From contig NZ_CP116256.1 in NCBI RefSeq assembly GCF_027947575.1, forward strand, positions 1,860,001-1,924,000: DNA of 64,000 nt, given 5' to 3'. Below are positions 35,852 to 44,478 of the stretch, piece by piece; positions within the stretch are counted from its first letter, which is position 1, and each line of letters starts with the position of its first letter. A program made the position numbers and the translations under genes. This DNA is from Streptomyces rubrogriseus (GTDB lineage: Bacteria; Actinomycetota; Actinomycetes; Streptomycetales; Streptomycetaceae). The notes beneath the pieces were generated by a model. It searched no databases. It saw nothing but the letters and a program-made list of their open reading frames with translations, and was not told the origin of the DNA.

Positions 35852-36868
35852 GTGGGGTCCCATCGCCGCCTTGCACCATCCGGGTTCGACCGTGGCTCCA
35901 CCGCCGCCGTCGGCCTGCTCTCCGTGGCCGCCGCACTGCTGGGCGCCGTACCGGCCACGGCCGCCCCGCACGACGACCGGCGGGCGGAGGTGGACCGGCT
36001 CCACACCGAGGCGGAGCAGGCGACCGAGGCCTACAACAAGGCCGACGCGCGCACCGACGCGCTGCGCGAGGAGGTCACCACCGCGCAGGAGTCCATCGCC
36101 CGGCAGCAGGAACGCGTCAACACCATGCGGGACGCGCTCGGTTCGCTGGCCGGCGCGCAGTACCGCTCCGGCGGCATCGACCCGTCGCTGGCGCTGCTGC
36201 TCTCCGCCGAACCGGACGACTACCTCGACCGGGCCTCCGTGCTCGACCGGATCACCACCCGCCAGGCGGGTGAGCTGAGGGAACTCCAGCAGGCGATGCG
36301 CGACCTCGCCCAGGACCGTGCCGAGGCGGCCCGCAAACTCACCGAGCTGGAGCGGGGCCGCAAGGCCGTGGCCGCCCACAAGAAGACCGTCGAGCGCAAG
36401 CTGGCCAGGGCCCGCGCGCTGCTCGCCGCCCTGCCGGACGACGAACGCACCGCCTACCAGCGGGGCTCCCGCTCCGGCCGCGAGGACCTGACCGCCCTCG
36501 CCGGTGCCGCCGCGCCCGCCTCCGGCCGGGCCGGAGCCGCCTTCGCCGCCGCCCGCTCCGCCCTCGGCAAGCCCTACGTCTGGGGCGCCAACGGCCCCTC
36601 CGGCTTCGACTGCTCGGGCCTGACCCAGTGGGCCTACGCGCAGGCCGGAGTGGGCATCCCGCGCACCTCCCAGGCTCAGTCCGGCGCCGGGCGGCACGTG
36701 TCCCTGGCCGAGGCGCGCCCCGGCGACCTGGTCGCCTACCGCGACGACGCCAGCCACATCGGCATGTACGCCGGCAACGGCCAGGTGATCCACGCGCCCT
36801 ACCCCGGCGCGCCGGTGCGCTACGACCCGGTCGGCATGATGCCGATCTCCTCGATCACCAGGGTGTGA
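35852..36868 (+). CDS. Secreted NlpC/P60 peptidoglycan endopeptidase, second tandem copy
   Basis: This 338-residue paralogue of the preceding gene has the same plan: signal peptide ending near PATAAP (about 34-39), coiled coil with the shared QYRSGGIDPSL motif, and NlpC/P60 domain with catalytic C254 (FDCSGLTQWAY) and histidine in ASHIGMYAGNGQVIHAP. The start GTG 35852 has GGAAGGAG about eleven bases upstream. An open frame begins earlier, but that part is not signal-peptide-like. The two genes look like a local duplication that has diverged. The second protein is more Arg- and Ala-rich and less Lys-rich. Confidence 0.93.
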   Translation: MGSHRRLAPSGFDRGSTAAVGLLSVAAALLGAVPATAAPHDDRRAEVDRLHTEAEQATEAYNKADARTDALREEVTTAQESIARQQERVNTMRDALGSLAGAQYRSGGIDPSLALLLSAEPDDYLDRASVLDRITTRQAGELRELQQAMRDLAQDRAEAARKLTELERGRKAVAAHKKTVERKLARARALLAALPDDERTAYQRGSRSGREDLTALAGAAAPASGRAGAAFAAARSALGKPYVWGANGPSGFDCSGLTQWAYAQAGVGIPRTSQAQSGAGRHVSLAEARPGDLVAYRDDASHIGMYAGNGQVIHAPYPGAPVRYDPVGMMPISSITRV

Positions 36869-36962
36869 CCCCACGGCCCCTCCGGCCCGCCGCGTGCACC
36901 GCGTACCCCACGTCCGCATCGCCCGGTGCCTTCCGCGGCCAGGCGCCCGTACGATCGGGAAG

Positions 36963-38156
36963 GTGGCTGGTCGAAGGCGGGTGTCGGGGTTCTCGGTGGT
37001 GGCGCTGTGCCTGCTGCTGGTCGCGCTCGTGGGCTGCGGGGGCCGGACCGCGACCGACCCGTCCCCGGCCGACGTCCAGCGGGTGCTCGACCGGCGGGCG
37101 GCGGCCGTCCTCGCCCACGACGCGGCCGCCTACGCGCGCACCGGCACCGGCACCGGCTTCGGCAACCTGAGCGCGATCCCGCTCGCCGCCTGGTCCTACC
37201 GGGTACGGGGCGTGGAGCGCAGCGGCGACACCGCCACCGCCGACGTCGAGCTGCGCTACCGCGTCCAGGGCTACGACCGGGGTCCCGTCTCCGCGGGCCG
37301 CACCGTGCGGCTGAGCCGGGACGGCACGGCCGGGACCTGGACCGTCGACTCCGACCGCCCCGCCAAGGAGTCCGGCCAGCAGCCCTGGGACCAGGGCGCG
37401 GTCGAGGTCGTGCGCGGCACGCACAGCCTCGTCCTCGGCGTCGGGCAGTCCACCACCACCCTGCGCCGCTTCGCCGACCTGGCCGACCGCGCGGTGCCGG
37501 CCGTCTCGGACGCCTGGGACGGCGACTGGTCCCGCCGGGTGGTCGTGGTCGTCCCCCGGTCACTGGAGGGCATGGCGGGCCTGCTCGGCTCGCCCGCCTC
37601 GTCCTACCGGGGCATCGCCGCGGTCACCACCGGGGAGACGGGCGGCCGGGAACACGCCCCCGCGGACCGGATCATCGTCAACCCCGACGCGTACGGACTG
37701 CTGGGCAGCCTGGGCAAGCAGGTCGTGCTCACCCACGAGACGACCCACGTCGCCACCCGCGCCGACACCACCTCCGCCACCCCGCTGTGGCTCTCCGAGG
37801 GCTACGCCGACTGGGTCGGCTACCGCGGCAGCGGCCGCACCGCCGCCCAGGCCGCCCCCGAACTGGCCGACGCGGTCGCCGAGGGCCGGGTGCCCGCCCG
37901 GCTGCCGACCGACGAGGACTTCGGCTTCACCGCCGACGCGGACGCACTGGCCCGCGCCTACGAGGGCGGCTGGCTGGCCTGCCGGATGATCGCCGAGCAG
38001 TGGGACGAGGACCGGCTGGACGCGTTCTACCGCTCCGTGGGCACCCACGACGACCGCGCCGGCGCGGTGGAGGCCGCGCTGCACGAGGTGCTCGGAACGA
38101 CACCGGACAACTTCACGGCACGCTGGCGGGCGTACCTGCGGACCCGGCTCGGATGA
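36963..38156 (+). CDS. Lipoprotein with gluzincin-like (HExxH) metalloprotease motif
   Basis: This 397-residue putative lipoprotein has N-terminal RRR and hydrophobic core followed by lipobox LVGC (C25). It is probably exported and membrane anchored. The middle part resembles an NTF2-like or SnoaL-like fold (about 40-140, inference). The second half has HETTH (H258-H262), followed 17 residues later by E279 in WLSEGYADW, the gluzincin zinc-site layout of the peptidase MA-like group. GTG 36963 and GTG 36981 are both possible starts. The protease function is unproven. It lies 94 bases after the NlpC/P60 pair, so a cell-envelope role fits. Confidence 0.85.
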   Translation: MAGRRRVSGFSVVALCLLLVALVGCGGRTATDPSPADVQRVLDRRAAAVLAHDAAAYARTGTGTGFGNLSAIPLAAWSYRVRGVERSGDTATADVELRYRVQGYDRGPVSAGRTVRLSRDGTAGTWTVDSDRPAKESGQQPWDQGAVEVVRGTHSLVLGVGQSTTTLRRFADLADRAVPAVSDAWDGDWSRRVVVVVPRSLEGMAGLLGSPASSYRGIAAVTTGETGGREHAPADRIIVNPDAYGLLGSLGKQVVLTHETTHVATRADTTSATPLWLSEGYADWVGYRGSGRTAAQAAPELADAVAEGRVPARLPTDEDFGFTADADALARAYEGGWLACRMIAEQWDEDRLDAFYRSVGTHDDRAGAVEAALHEVLGTTPDNFTARWRAYLRTRLG

Positions 38157-38191
38157 TCGGACGAGCCGCGCGGGCTCTCGGCCGGCGGGCC

Positions 38192-39457
38192 TCAGGGCGC
38201 GCCGGTGGGTGTGTCCGCGGGTGCGGCTCGGGTGAGGGGGGCGGGCCGTTCGGCCGGGGCCGGGGTCCCGCGGCGCACCGTGCCCCGCCACAGCGCGCGG
38301 GCGGCGAGGAGGGTGGCGGCCACCAGCAGGCCGTTGCGGACGGACAGGAGCGTGATGCCGAAGGGGGTGCTCGCCACCACGTCCGCGAACAGCAGCGGGA
38401 ACTCCAGTGCCGTCAGCGGGGTCGCCGCCAGCACCAGGGCGACCGGCACCCGCATCCGGCTCGCCCGGAAGCACCGGCAGACCGCACCGAGGCCCACCAG
38501 CCACACCAGGTACTGGGGGCTGATCACCCGGCTGGTCACCGTGAACATCAGCACCGCCACGAAGGCCGCGTCCGCCGCCGTGTGCGCCGCGAACCGGTGG
38601 GACGCCGACCGCGAGGCCCGCACCCGCCACAGCAGCAGCCAGCCGAACGCCACCGCGCTCAGGGCCAGCGAGACCGTGCCCACGGTGTCCACGTGCGGGC
38701 CCAGGAACTCCATCGAGCCGTAGTTCAGCAGCACCCCGCCCTCCCAGCCGAAGTGCCGGGCGACGTGGAAGACCAGCGAGCCCAGCGACTCCACCTCGAC
38801 GCCCCGCTCGCGCTGGAACGTCAGGAACGCGAACGCCCCGGGCATCGACACGGCGAACAGCGCGGCCAGCCCGGCCCCGCTCACCGCGGCGGCGACCCAC
38901 GGCCCGCGCCCCCGCATCCCGACGAGCACCAGCGCCGGCCACACCTTCAGCAGCGCCCCGACCGCCGCCAGGGCCCCCGCCACGCGCGGATGCCGCCCGG
39001 CGGCGAGCAGCGCGGCCACCGCGACGGCCGTGACCATCACGTCGTAGCGGGCGTACACCGTGGGACCGAGCAGCGGTACGCCCGCCACCCACACCCACGC
39101 CCCGCGCGGCGACCGCCCCGTCCCCCGGCCGGCCTGCCACAGCAGGGCCAGGACGGCGGCGTCCGTGACACACGCGAGGACGAAGAAGGCCGTCGCGTAC
39201 TCCAGGAAGGGCAGCAGGCCGGGGGAGAGGACCGCGAAGGCCGCCGCCGGCGGATACTGCCAGGTGACGTCGTCCAGCGGAAACGTTCCGGTGCGCAGCA
39301 CGTCGGCCCAGTCCCGGTAGATGACGGACACGTCGCCGGTGACGTCCGGACCGGGGAAGACCAGCACCTTCAGCACGAACAGCAGCAGCACCAGCCGGGT
39401 GGCGCCCCAGACCGTCAGCAGCCACACCGGTGACCGCCCCGCGTCCCTCGTCTCCAC
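38192..39457 (-). CDS. GT87/DUF2029-type polyprenol-phosphate-mannose mannosyltransferase-like membrane protein
   Basis: About 421 residues with roughly ten hydrophobic helices and an acidic first-loop motif (RDWADVLRTGTFPLDDVTWQ region, with QYPP downstream). This layout is characteristic of GT-C fold GT87 enzymes, which use polyprenyl-phosphate sugars outside the membrane. M. tuberculosis Rv2181, an alpha-1,2-mannosyltransferase of lipoarabinomannan, lies in the equivalent neighbourhood. Here the acceptor is unknown, possibly phosphatidylinositol mannosides. I chose GTG 39457 (GGGAG upstream, close); an ATG at 39535 in frame would add 26 low-complexity residues. Confidence 0.8.
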   Translation of the reverse strand: METRDAGRSPVWLLTVWGATRLVLLLFVLKVLVFPGPDVTGDVSVIYRDWADVLRTGTFPLDDVTWQYPPAAAFAVLSPGLLPFLEYATAFFVLACVTDAAVLALLWQAGRGTGRSPRGAWVWVAGVPLLGPTVYARYDVMVTAVAVAALLAAGRHPRVAGALAAVGALLKVWPALVLVGMRGRGPWVAAAVSGAGLAALFAVSMPGAFAFLTFQRERGVEVESLGSLVFHVARHFGWEGGVLLNYGSMEFLGPHVDTVGTVSLALSAVAFGWLLLWRVRASRSASHRFAAHTAADAAFVAVLMFTVTSRVISPQYLVWLVGLGAVCRCFRASRMRVPVALVLAATPLTALEFPLLFADVVASTPFGITLLSVRNGLLVAATLLAARALWRGTVRRGTPAPAERPAPLTRAAPADTPTGAP

Positions 39458-39615
39458 GTGCTCCCTGCCCGTCCGTGCCCGCCCGCACCTGCCCGTCCCC
39501 GCCTCGTACCCGCTTGCCCCTCCCGGTGCGGCCATGATGACCCGGACCCCTGTGGGCGTGCCACAGGAGGCGGCCGGGCCAGGCCCCCGGCGGCCGGTTC
39601 GGTAGGGTCGGCGGC

Positions 39616-40758
39616 GTGCGCAAGACCTTGATCGTGACCAACGACTTCCCGCCCCGCCCGGGCGGCATCCAGGCCTTCCTGCACAACATGGCGCTGCGCC
39701 TGGACCCGGAGCGGCTGGTCGTCTACGCCTCCACCTGGAAGCGCGGCCGCGAGGGCACCGAGGCCACCGCCGCCTTCGACGCCGAGCAGCCCTTCACCGT
39801 CGTACGGGACCGCACGACGATGCTGCTGCCGACGCCGGGCGCCACCCGGCGGGCGGTGGGGCTGCTGCGCGAGCACGGCTGCACCGCGGTGTGGTTCGGG
39901 GCGGCCGCGCCCCTCGGCCTGATGGCCCCGGCCCTGCGCAGGGCGGGCGCCGAGCGCCTGGTCGCCACCACCCACGGCCACGAGGCGGGCTGGGCCCAGC
40001 TGCCCGCCGCCCGGCAACTGCTGCGCCGGATCGGGGAGTCGACGGACACGATCACCTACCTCGGCGAGTACACGCGCTCCCGGATCGCGGCCGCGCTCAC
40101 CCCGGAGGCCGCCGCCCGGATGGTGCAACTGCCGCCCGGCGTCGACGAGAAGACCTTCCACCCGGCCAGCGGCGGCGACGAGGTGCGCGCCCGCCTCGGC
40201 CTCACCGAGCGCCCCGTCGTGGTCTGCGTCTCCCGACTGGTCCCGCGCAAGGGCCAGGACACCCTGATCCGCGCGATGCCGCGCATCCTCGCCGCCGAGC
40301 CGGACGCCGTCCTGCTGATCGTCGGCGGCGGCCCCTACGAGAAGGACCTGCGCCGCCTCGCCGAGGAGACCGGCGTCGCCGCCGCCGTCCACTTCACCGG
40401 CGCCGTGCCCTGGTCCGAACTGCCCGCGCACTACGGCGCCGGCGACGTCTTCGCCATGCCCTGCCGCACCCGCCGGGGCGGTCTCGACGTGGAGGGCCTC
40501 GGCATCGTCTACCTGGAGGCCTCGGCGACCGGCCTGCCCGTCGTCGCCGGCGACTCGGGCGGCGCACCCGACGCCGTACTCGACGGCGAGACGGGCTGGG
40601 TGGTCCGGGGCGAGGACCCGAACGAGTCCGCCGACCGCGTCACCACCCTCCTCGCCGACCCGGAACTGCGCCACCGGATGGGGGAGCGGGGCAGGGCGTG
40701 GGTCGAGGAGAAGTGGCGCTGGGACCTGCTGGCGGAGCAGCTGAAAACGCTGCTGTAG
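39616..40758 (+). CDS. pimB: PimB'-like GT4 glycosyltransferase (phosphatidylinositol mannoside synthesis)
   Basis: This 380-residue cytoplasmic GT-B glycosyltransferase has the N-terminal acceptor loop NDFPPRPGGIQAFLHNMA and the C-terminal donor site with EGLGIVYLEASATGLPVVAG. By sequence style and gene order it corresponds to mycobacterial PimB' (Rv2188c), which adds the second mannose from GDP-mannose to phosphatidylinositol mannoside. GTG 39616 is the start; no strong ribosome site is seen and TAGGGT about 10 bases upstream suggests a leaderless mRNA. It diverges from the GT87 gene and converges on the acyl-CoA ligase gene. Confidence 0.87.
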   Translation: MRKTLIVTNDFPPRPGGIQAFLHNMALRLDPERLVVYASTWKRGREGTEATAAFDAEQPFTVVRDRTTMLLPTPGATRRAVGLLREHGCTAVWFGAAAPLGLMAPALRRAGAERLVATTHGHEAGWAQLPAARQLLRRIGESTDTITYLGEYTRSRIAAALTPEAAARMVQLPPGVDEKTFHPASGGDEVRARLGLTERPVVVCVSRLVPRKGQDTLIRAMPRILAAEPDAVLLIVGGGPYEKDLRRLAEETGVAAAVHFTGAVPWSELPAHYGAGDVFAMPCRTRRGGLDVEGLGIVYLEASATGLPVVAGDSGGAPDAVLDGETGWVVRGEDPNESADRVTTLLADPELRHRMGERGRAWVEEKWRWDLLAEQLKTLL

Positions 40759-40763
40759 GACAA

Positions 40764-40830
40764 CGCCCCCAGGGGCGCGGGGCTGTGACATGTGCGGCTC
40801 CGCCGTGCGGGCGCGGGCAACCACGACGAG
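40764..40830. repeat. Dispersed Streptomyces intergenic hairpin repeat, copy E
   Basis: This full-length forward copy begins directly after the pimB stop: CCCAGGGGCGCGGGGCTGTG, then TGTGCGGCTCCGCCG, then CCACGACG. It fills the convergent gap between pimB and the acyl-CoA ligase gene and has two hairpins (CCCC/GGGG and CGGC/GCCG), so a bidirectional terminator role is plausible. Confidence 0.7.
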
Positions 40831-40875
40831 GGTGAAGCCGCCGACGAACCGAACCCGGCACCCCGGAAGGCGGCC

Positions 40876-42672
40876 CTACTTGGCGTAAATCGCCTCGATC
40901 TCGTCCGCGTAGTCCTTGGCGACAACGTTCCGCTTCAGCTTCAGCGACGGCGTCAAGTGCCCCGAGTCCTCGGTGAACTGCGCCCCCAGCACCCGGAACT
41001 TGCGCACCGACTCCGCCTTGGACACCGCCGCGTTCCCGTCGTCGATCGCGTCCTGGATCGCCGCGAGCAGTTCCGGATCTTCCCGCAGCGACACCGCCGT
41101 CGAGCCTGCGGGCTTCCCGTGCTCCGTGCACCAGCGTCCGAGGAACTCCTCGTCGATGGTGACCAGCGCGCCCACGAAGGGCCGCCCGTCGCCGACCACC
41201 ATGCACTCCGCGACCAGCGCGTGCGCGCGGATGCGGTCCTCCATGACGGCCGGGGCGACGTTCTTGCCGCCGGCGGTGACGATGATCTCCTTCTTGCGGC
41301 CGGTGATCCGCAGGTAGCCGTCCTCGTCCAGGGTGCCGATGTCGCCGGTGTGGAACCAGCCGTCGGCCAGCGCCTCCGCGGTCGCGCCCGGGTTGTTCCA
41401 GTACTCCTTGAACAGGTGCTCGCCGTGCAGCAGCACCTCGCCGTCGTCCGCGATGCGCACCACCGAGCCGGGCAGCGGCTGGCCCACCGTGCCGATCTTC
41501 TGCCGGTCCCAGGGGTTGAAGGCGGTGGCCGCGCAGGACTCGGTCAGGCCGTAGCCCTCCAGGACCGTGAAGCCGATGCCGCGGAAGAAGTGACCGAGTC
41601 GCTCGCCGAGCGGGGCGCCGCCGGAGATGGCGTACTCGCCGCGCCCGCCGAGGACCGTGCGGAGCTTGCTGTAGACGAGCTTGTCGAAGACCTTGTGCTT
41701 GATCTTCAGGCCGACGGACGGGCCCGACGGGGCGTCCAGGGCCTTGCTGTACGCGATCGCGGTGTCGGCGGCCTTGTCGAAGATCTTGCCCTTGCCGTCC
41801 GCCTGGGCCTTGGCGCGCGCCGAGTTGTACACCTTCTCGAAGACCCGCGGCACGCCGAGGATCAGCGTGGGCCGGAAGGCGGCCAGCTCGTCGGTGAGGT
41901 TCTTGATGTCGGGGACGTTGCCCAGCTTGATCGGCGCGATCATCGGCGCGACCTGGACCAGGCGGCCGAAGACGTGGGCGAGCGGCAGGAAGAGGAGGAC
42001 CGAGCACTCACCGGTGCGGAAGAGCGGGCGCAGCCGTTCCACCACGTTGCCGCACTCCGCGAAGAAGCTGCGGTGGGTGAGCACGCAGCCCTTGGGGCGG
42101 CCCGTGGTGCCCGAGGTGTAGACGATGGTCGCGGGGTCGTCGGCCTTCGCGATCGAGCCGCGCTCCTCGACGGTGCGGTCCGTGACGTCCTGGCCCAGAC
42201 GCCCCAGCTCCTCCACGGCGCCGGCGTCGATCTGCCAGACGTTCTTGAGGGCGGGCAGCTGCTCGCGCACCGACTCGACGGTAGCGGTGTGCCCGGCCGA
42301 CTCCACCACGCACGCCGTGGCGCCCGAGTCGCTCAGGATCCACTGCACCTGCTCCGGCGAGCTGGTCTCGTACACCGGCACGGTGATCGCGCCCGCGCTC
42401 CAGATCGCGAAGTCCAGCAGCGTCCACTCGTAGCGGGTGCGGGACATCAGACCGACCCGGTCGCCCGGCTGGACACCGGAGGCGATGAGTCCCTTGGCGG
42501 CGGAGTGCACCTCGGCGAGGAAGGCGCGCGCGGTGACGTCCTGCCAGACGTCTCCCACCTTGCGGGCGATGACGGCGACGTCGGGATGCTGCGCGGCGTT
42601 TCTGCGGACGATGTCGGTCAGGTTTCCGTCCGCGGGGACCTCGTACAAGGCCGGAAGGCTGAACTCGCGCAA
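40876..42672 (-). CDS. Long-chain fatty acyl-CoA ligase (FadD15-like)
   Basis: This 598-residue AMP-forming acyl-CoA synthetase activates long-chain fatty acids with ATP and CoA. The P-loop-like motif YTSGTTGRPKG (about 181-191), the adenylate motif EGYGLTESCA, WFHTGDIGTLDEDGYLRITGR and the C-terminal catalytic lysine region (LTPSLKLKRNVV) are all present. The start is a TTG at 42672, supported by GAGGAG about eight bases upstream. M. tuberculosis fadD15 sits beside pimB' in the same way, suggesting a shared role in membrane lipid or PIM acylation (inference). Confidence 0.94.
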   Translation of the reverse strand: MREFSLPALYEVPADGNLTDIVRRNAAQHPDVAVIARKVGDVWQDVTARAFLAEVHSAAKGLIASGVQPGDRVGLMSRTRYEWTLLDFAIWSAGAITVPVYETSSPEQVQWILSDSGATACVVESAGHTATVESVREQLPALKNVWQIDAGAVEELGRLGQDVTDRTVEERGSIAKADDPATIVYTSGTTGRPKGCVLTHRSFFAECGNVVERLRPLFRTGECSVLLFLPLAHVFGRLVQVAPMIAPIKLGNVPDIKNLTDELAAFRPTLILGVPRVFEKVYNSARAKAQADGKGKIFDKAADTAIAYSKALDAPSGPSVGLKIKHKVFDKLVYSKLRTVLGGRGEYAISGGAPLGERLGHFFRGIGFTVLEGYGLTESCAATAFNPWDRQKIGTVGQPLPGSVVRIADDGEVLLHGEHLFKEYWNNPGATAEALADGWFHTGDIGTLDEDGYLRITGRKKEIIVTAGGKNVAPAVMEDRIRAHALVAECMVVGDGRPFVGALVTIDEEFLGRWCTEHGKPAGSTAVSLREDPELLAAIQDAIDDGNAAVSKAESVRKFRVLGAQFTEDSGHLTPSLKLKRNVVAKDYADEIEAIYAK

Positions 42673-42982
42673 GACTGCTGCTCCTCATAGGGCGCCGGCG
42701 CCACGACGTTGTGTGATGCGACGGTGCGGTCCAAGGCTCGGGCTGTGGCTCCGGAGGACTCATGCGGGATTCACATGTTGAAATCCAGAGCACGACTGGA
42801 CTGCCCGGACGTTACCCGCCGGTATGCGTTCTCCGACAGGGGGTCCCCGCGAGATGTTCGCTGCGTCACACGGATGGGGTTTGCTTTGCGCACAGTAGTC
42901 GACGGATCAACGGACCAGCCAGTAACCGCAGGTCCGACCGCCACTGTTCACATCACGCGCGCGCTGCTTACGCTTGATCGCC
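42673..42982. other. 310-bp divergent region between acyl-CoA ligase and phosphoesterase
   Basis: This gap is less GC-rich than its surroundings around 42750-42960. It must hold the leftward ligase promoter and the rightward phosphoesterase promoter. The best element is TTCACA (42947-42952), 16 bases, TACGCT (42969-42974), whose expected start point falls at the phosphoesterase ATG 42983. Two short open frames cross it but have no ribosome site or recognisable product. Confidence 0.45.
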
Positions 42983-42983
42983 A
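42947..42983 (+). promoter_or_regulatory. Candidate leaderless promoter of the phosphoesterase gene
   Basis: -35-like TTCACA (42947-42952), spacer 16, -10-like TACGCT (42969-42974), then eight bases to ATG 42983. There is no ribosome binding site, so transcription starting at the A of the ATG is likely. Leaderless mRNAs are common in Streptomyces. Confidence 0.45.
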
Positions 42984-43780
42984 TGGCACCCACACCGCCC
43001 CGTAACACGAGCACGCGCGTCCACGTGGTCAGCGACGTCCACGGCAACGTCCGCGACCTGGCCCGGGCCGGCGACGGCGCCGACGCCCTGATCTGCCTCG
43101 GGGACCTGGTCCTCTTCCTCGACTACGCCGACCACTCGCGCGGCATCTTCCCCGACCTGTTCGGCGTCGCGAACGCCGACCGCATCGTCGCGCTGCGCAC
43201 CGCCCGCCGCTTCGAGGAGGCGCGGGAGTTCGGCAGGCGGCTGTGGGCGGAGGCCGGCGGGGAGCCGCGGGAGCTGATCGAGCGGGCGGTGCGCAAGCAG
43301 TACGCCGAGCTGTTCGCCGCCTTCCCCACCCCGACGTACGCCACCTACGGCAACGTCGACGTGCCCCCGCTGTGGCCCGAGTACGCCGGGCCCGGCACCA
43401 CCGTGCTCGACGGGGAGCGGGTGGAGATCGGCGGCCGCGTCTTCGGCTTCGTCGGCGGCGGGCTGCGAACCCCGATGAACACGCCGTACGAGATCAGCGA
43501 CGAGGAGTACGCCGCGAAGATCGAGGCCGTCGGCGAGGTGGACGTGCTGTGCACCCACATCCCGCCGGACGTGCCGGAACTGGTCTACGACACGGTGGCC
43601 CGGCGCTTCGAGCGGGGCAGCCTCGCGCTGCTGGACGCGATCCGCCGCACCCGCCCCCGCTACGCCCTGTTCGGGCACGTGCACCAGCCGCTGGCCCGGC
43701 GGATGCGCGTCGGGGCCACCGAATGCGTGAACGTCGGCCACTTCGCGTCGAGCGGGCGGCCGTGGGCGCTGGAGTGGTGA
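42983..43780 (+). CDS. Calcineurin-like metallophosphoesterase
   Basis: This 265-residue cytoplasmic phosphoesterase has the ordered metal motifs DVHGN (residues near 18), GDLVLF, YGNVD (in place of GNHD), CTHIPPD and GHVHQ. The substitution of Val for His in the third motif is unusual but is seen in some actinobacterial members. The substrate is unknown. ATG 42983 is chosen and an in-frame TTG at 42974 is less likely. It is followed by an SRPBCC gene 137 bases downstream on the same strand. Confidence 0.88.
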   Translation: MAPTPPRNTSTRVHVVSDVHGNVRDLARAGDGADALICLGDLVLFLDYADHSRGIFPDLFGVANADRIVALRTARRFEEAREFGRRLWAEAGGEPRELIERAVRKQYAELFAAFPTPTYATYGNVDVPPLWPEYAGPGTTVLDGERVEIGGRVFGFVGGGLRTPMNTPYEISDEEYAAKIEAVGEVDVLCTHIPPDVPELVYDTVARRFERGSLALLDAIRRTRPRYALFGHVHQPLARRMRVGATECVNVGHFASSGRPWALEW

Positions 43781-43917
43781 CCGGGTGCGGTTCGGCCGCG
43801 CAGGTGGGTGGTGGCATGCGGCCTCCCCGTGCGCGATAGCCTTCACGCGGCACACACGTGCGCGCGACGGGCGCACGACGACCTCAGTAGCGGCCCGCAT
43901 CCGGAGGAGCCACGGCG

Positions 43918-44355
43918 ATGGCGGAACACACCAGCTCGAGCATCACCATCGAGGCGGCACCGGCCGACGTCATGGCGGTGATCGCCGACTTCGCCCGCTA
44001 CCCGGACTGGACCGGCGAGGTGAAGGAGGCGCAGGTCCTCGCGACCGACGAGCAGGGGCGTGCCGAGCAGGTCCGGCTCGTCATGGACGCCGGGGCGATC
44101 AAGGACGACCAGACGCTGGGGTACACCTGGACCGGTGAGCACGAGGTGTCCTGGACGCTGGTGAAGTCCCAGATGCTGCGCTCCCTCGACGGCTCCTACC
44201 TGCTCCGCCCGGCGGGCACCGGCACGGAGGTCACCTACCGGCTCACGGTGGACGTCAAGATCCCGATGCTCGGCATGATCAAGCGCAAGGCGGAGAAGGT
44301 CATCATCGACCGGGCCCTGGCAGGCCTGAAGAAGCGGGTCGAGTCGGGGAAGTAG
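43918..44355 (+). CDS. SRPBCC (START-like, polyketide-cyclase-fold) protein
   Basis: This 145-residue helix-grip protein starts with the ITIEAAPADVMAVIADFARYPDW signature region of the SRPBCC superfamily (first strand and helix) and ends with a long C-terminal helix, both expected for a hydrophobic ligand pocket. The mycobacterial counterpart by position is Rv2185c (TB16.3). It might carry a lipid or isoprenoid for the neighbouring envelope enzymes, which is inference. GGAGGAG lies about nine bases before ATG 43918. Confidence 0.88.
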   Translation: MAEHTSSSITIEAAPADVMAVIADFARYPDWTGEVKEAQVLATDEQGRAEQVRLVMDAGAIKDDQTLGYTWTGEHEVSWTLVKSQMLRSLDGSYLLRPAGTGTEVTYRLTVDVKIPMLGMIKRKAEKVIIDRALAGLKKRVESGK

Positions 44356-44478
44356 CGCAGCCGCGGGCATTCGCCTACGCCGCCGCGGCGGCACCCGGCC
44401 GCCGGCCCGCGGACCCACGCCCACCCCGGTGCCGCTCAGCGGTCCAACCGGCGGAGCCCCCAGGTACCGTTCACCCCC

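Noticed and set aside
38720..39433. Antisense continuation of a plus-strand frame beyond the lipoprotein gene
   Set aside because: Antisense to the GT87-like membrane protein, rich in Arg and Pro, without motifs.
42762..42977. 71-codon frame between the acyl-CoA ligase and the phosphoesterase
   Set aside because: No ribosome site, no domain, and biased composition; the region looks like promoter DNA.
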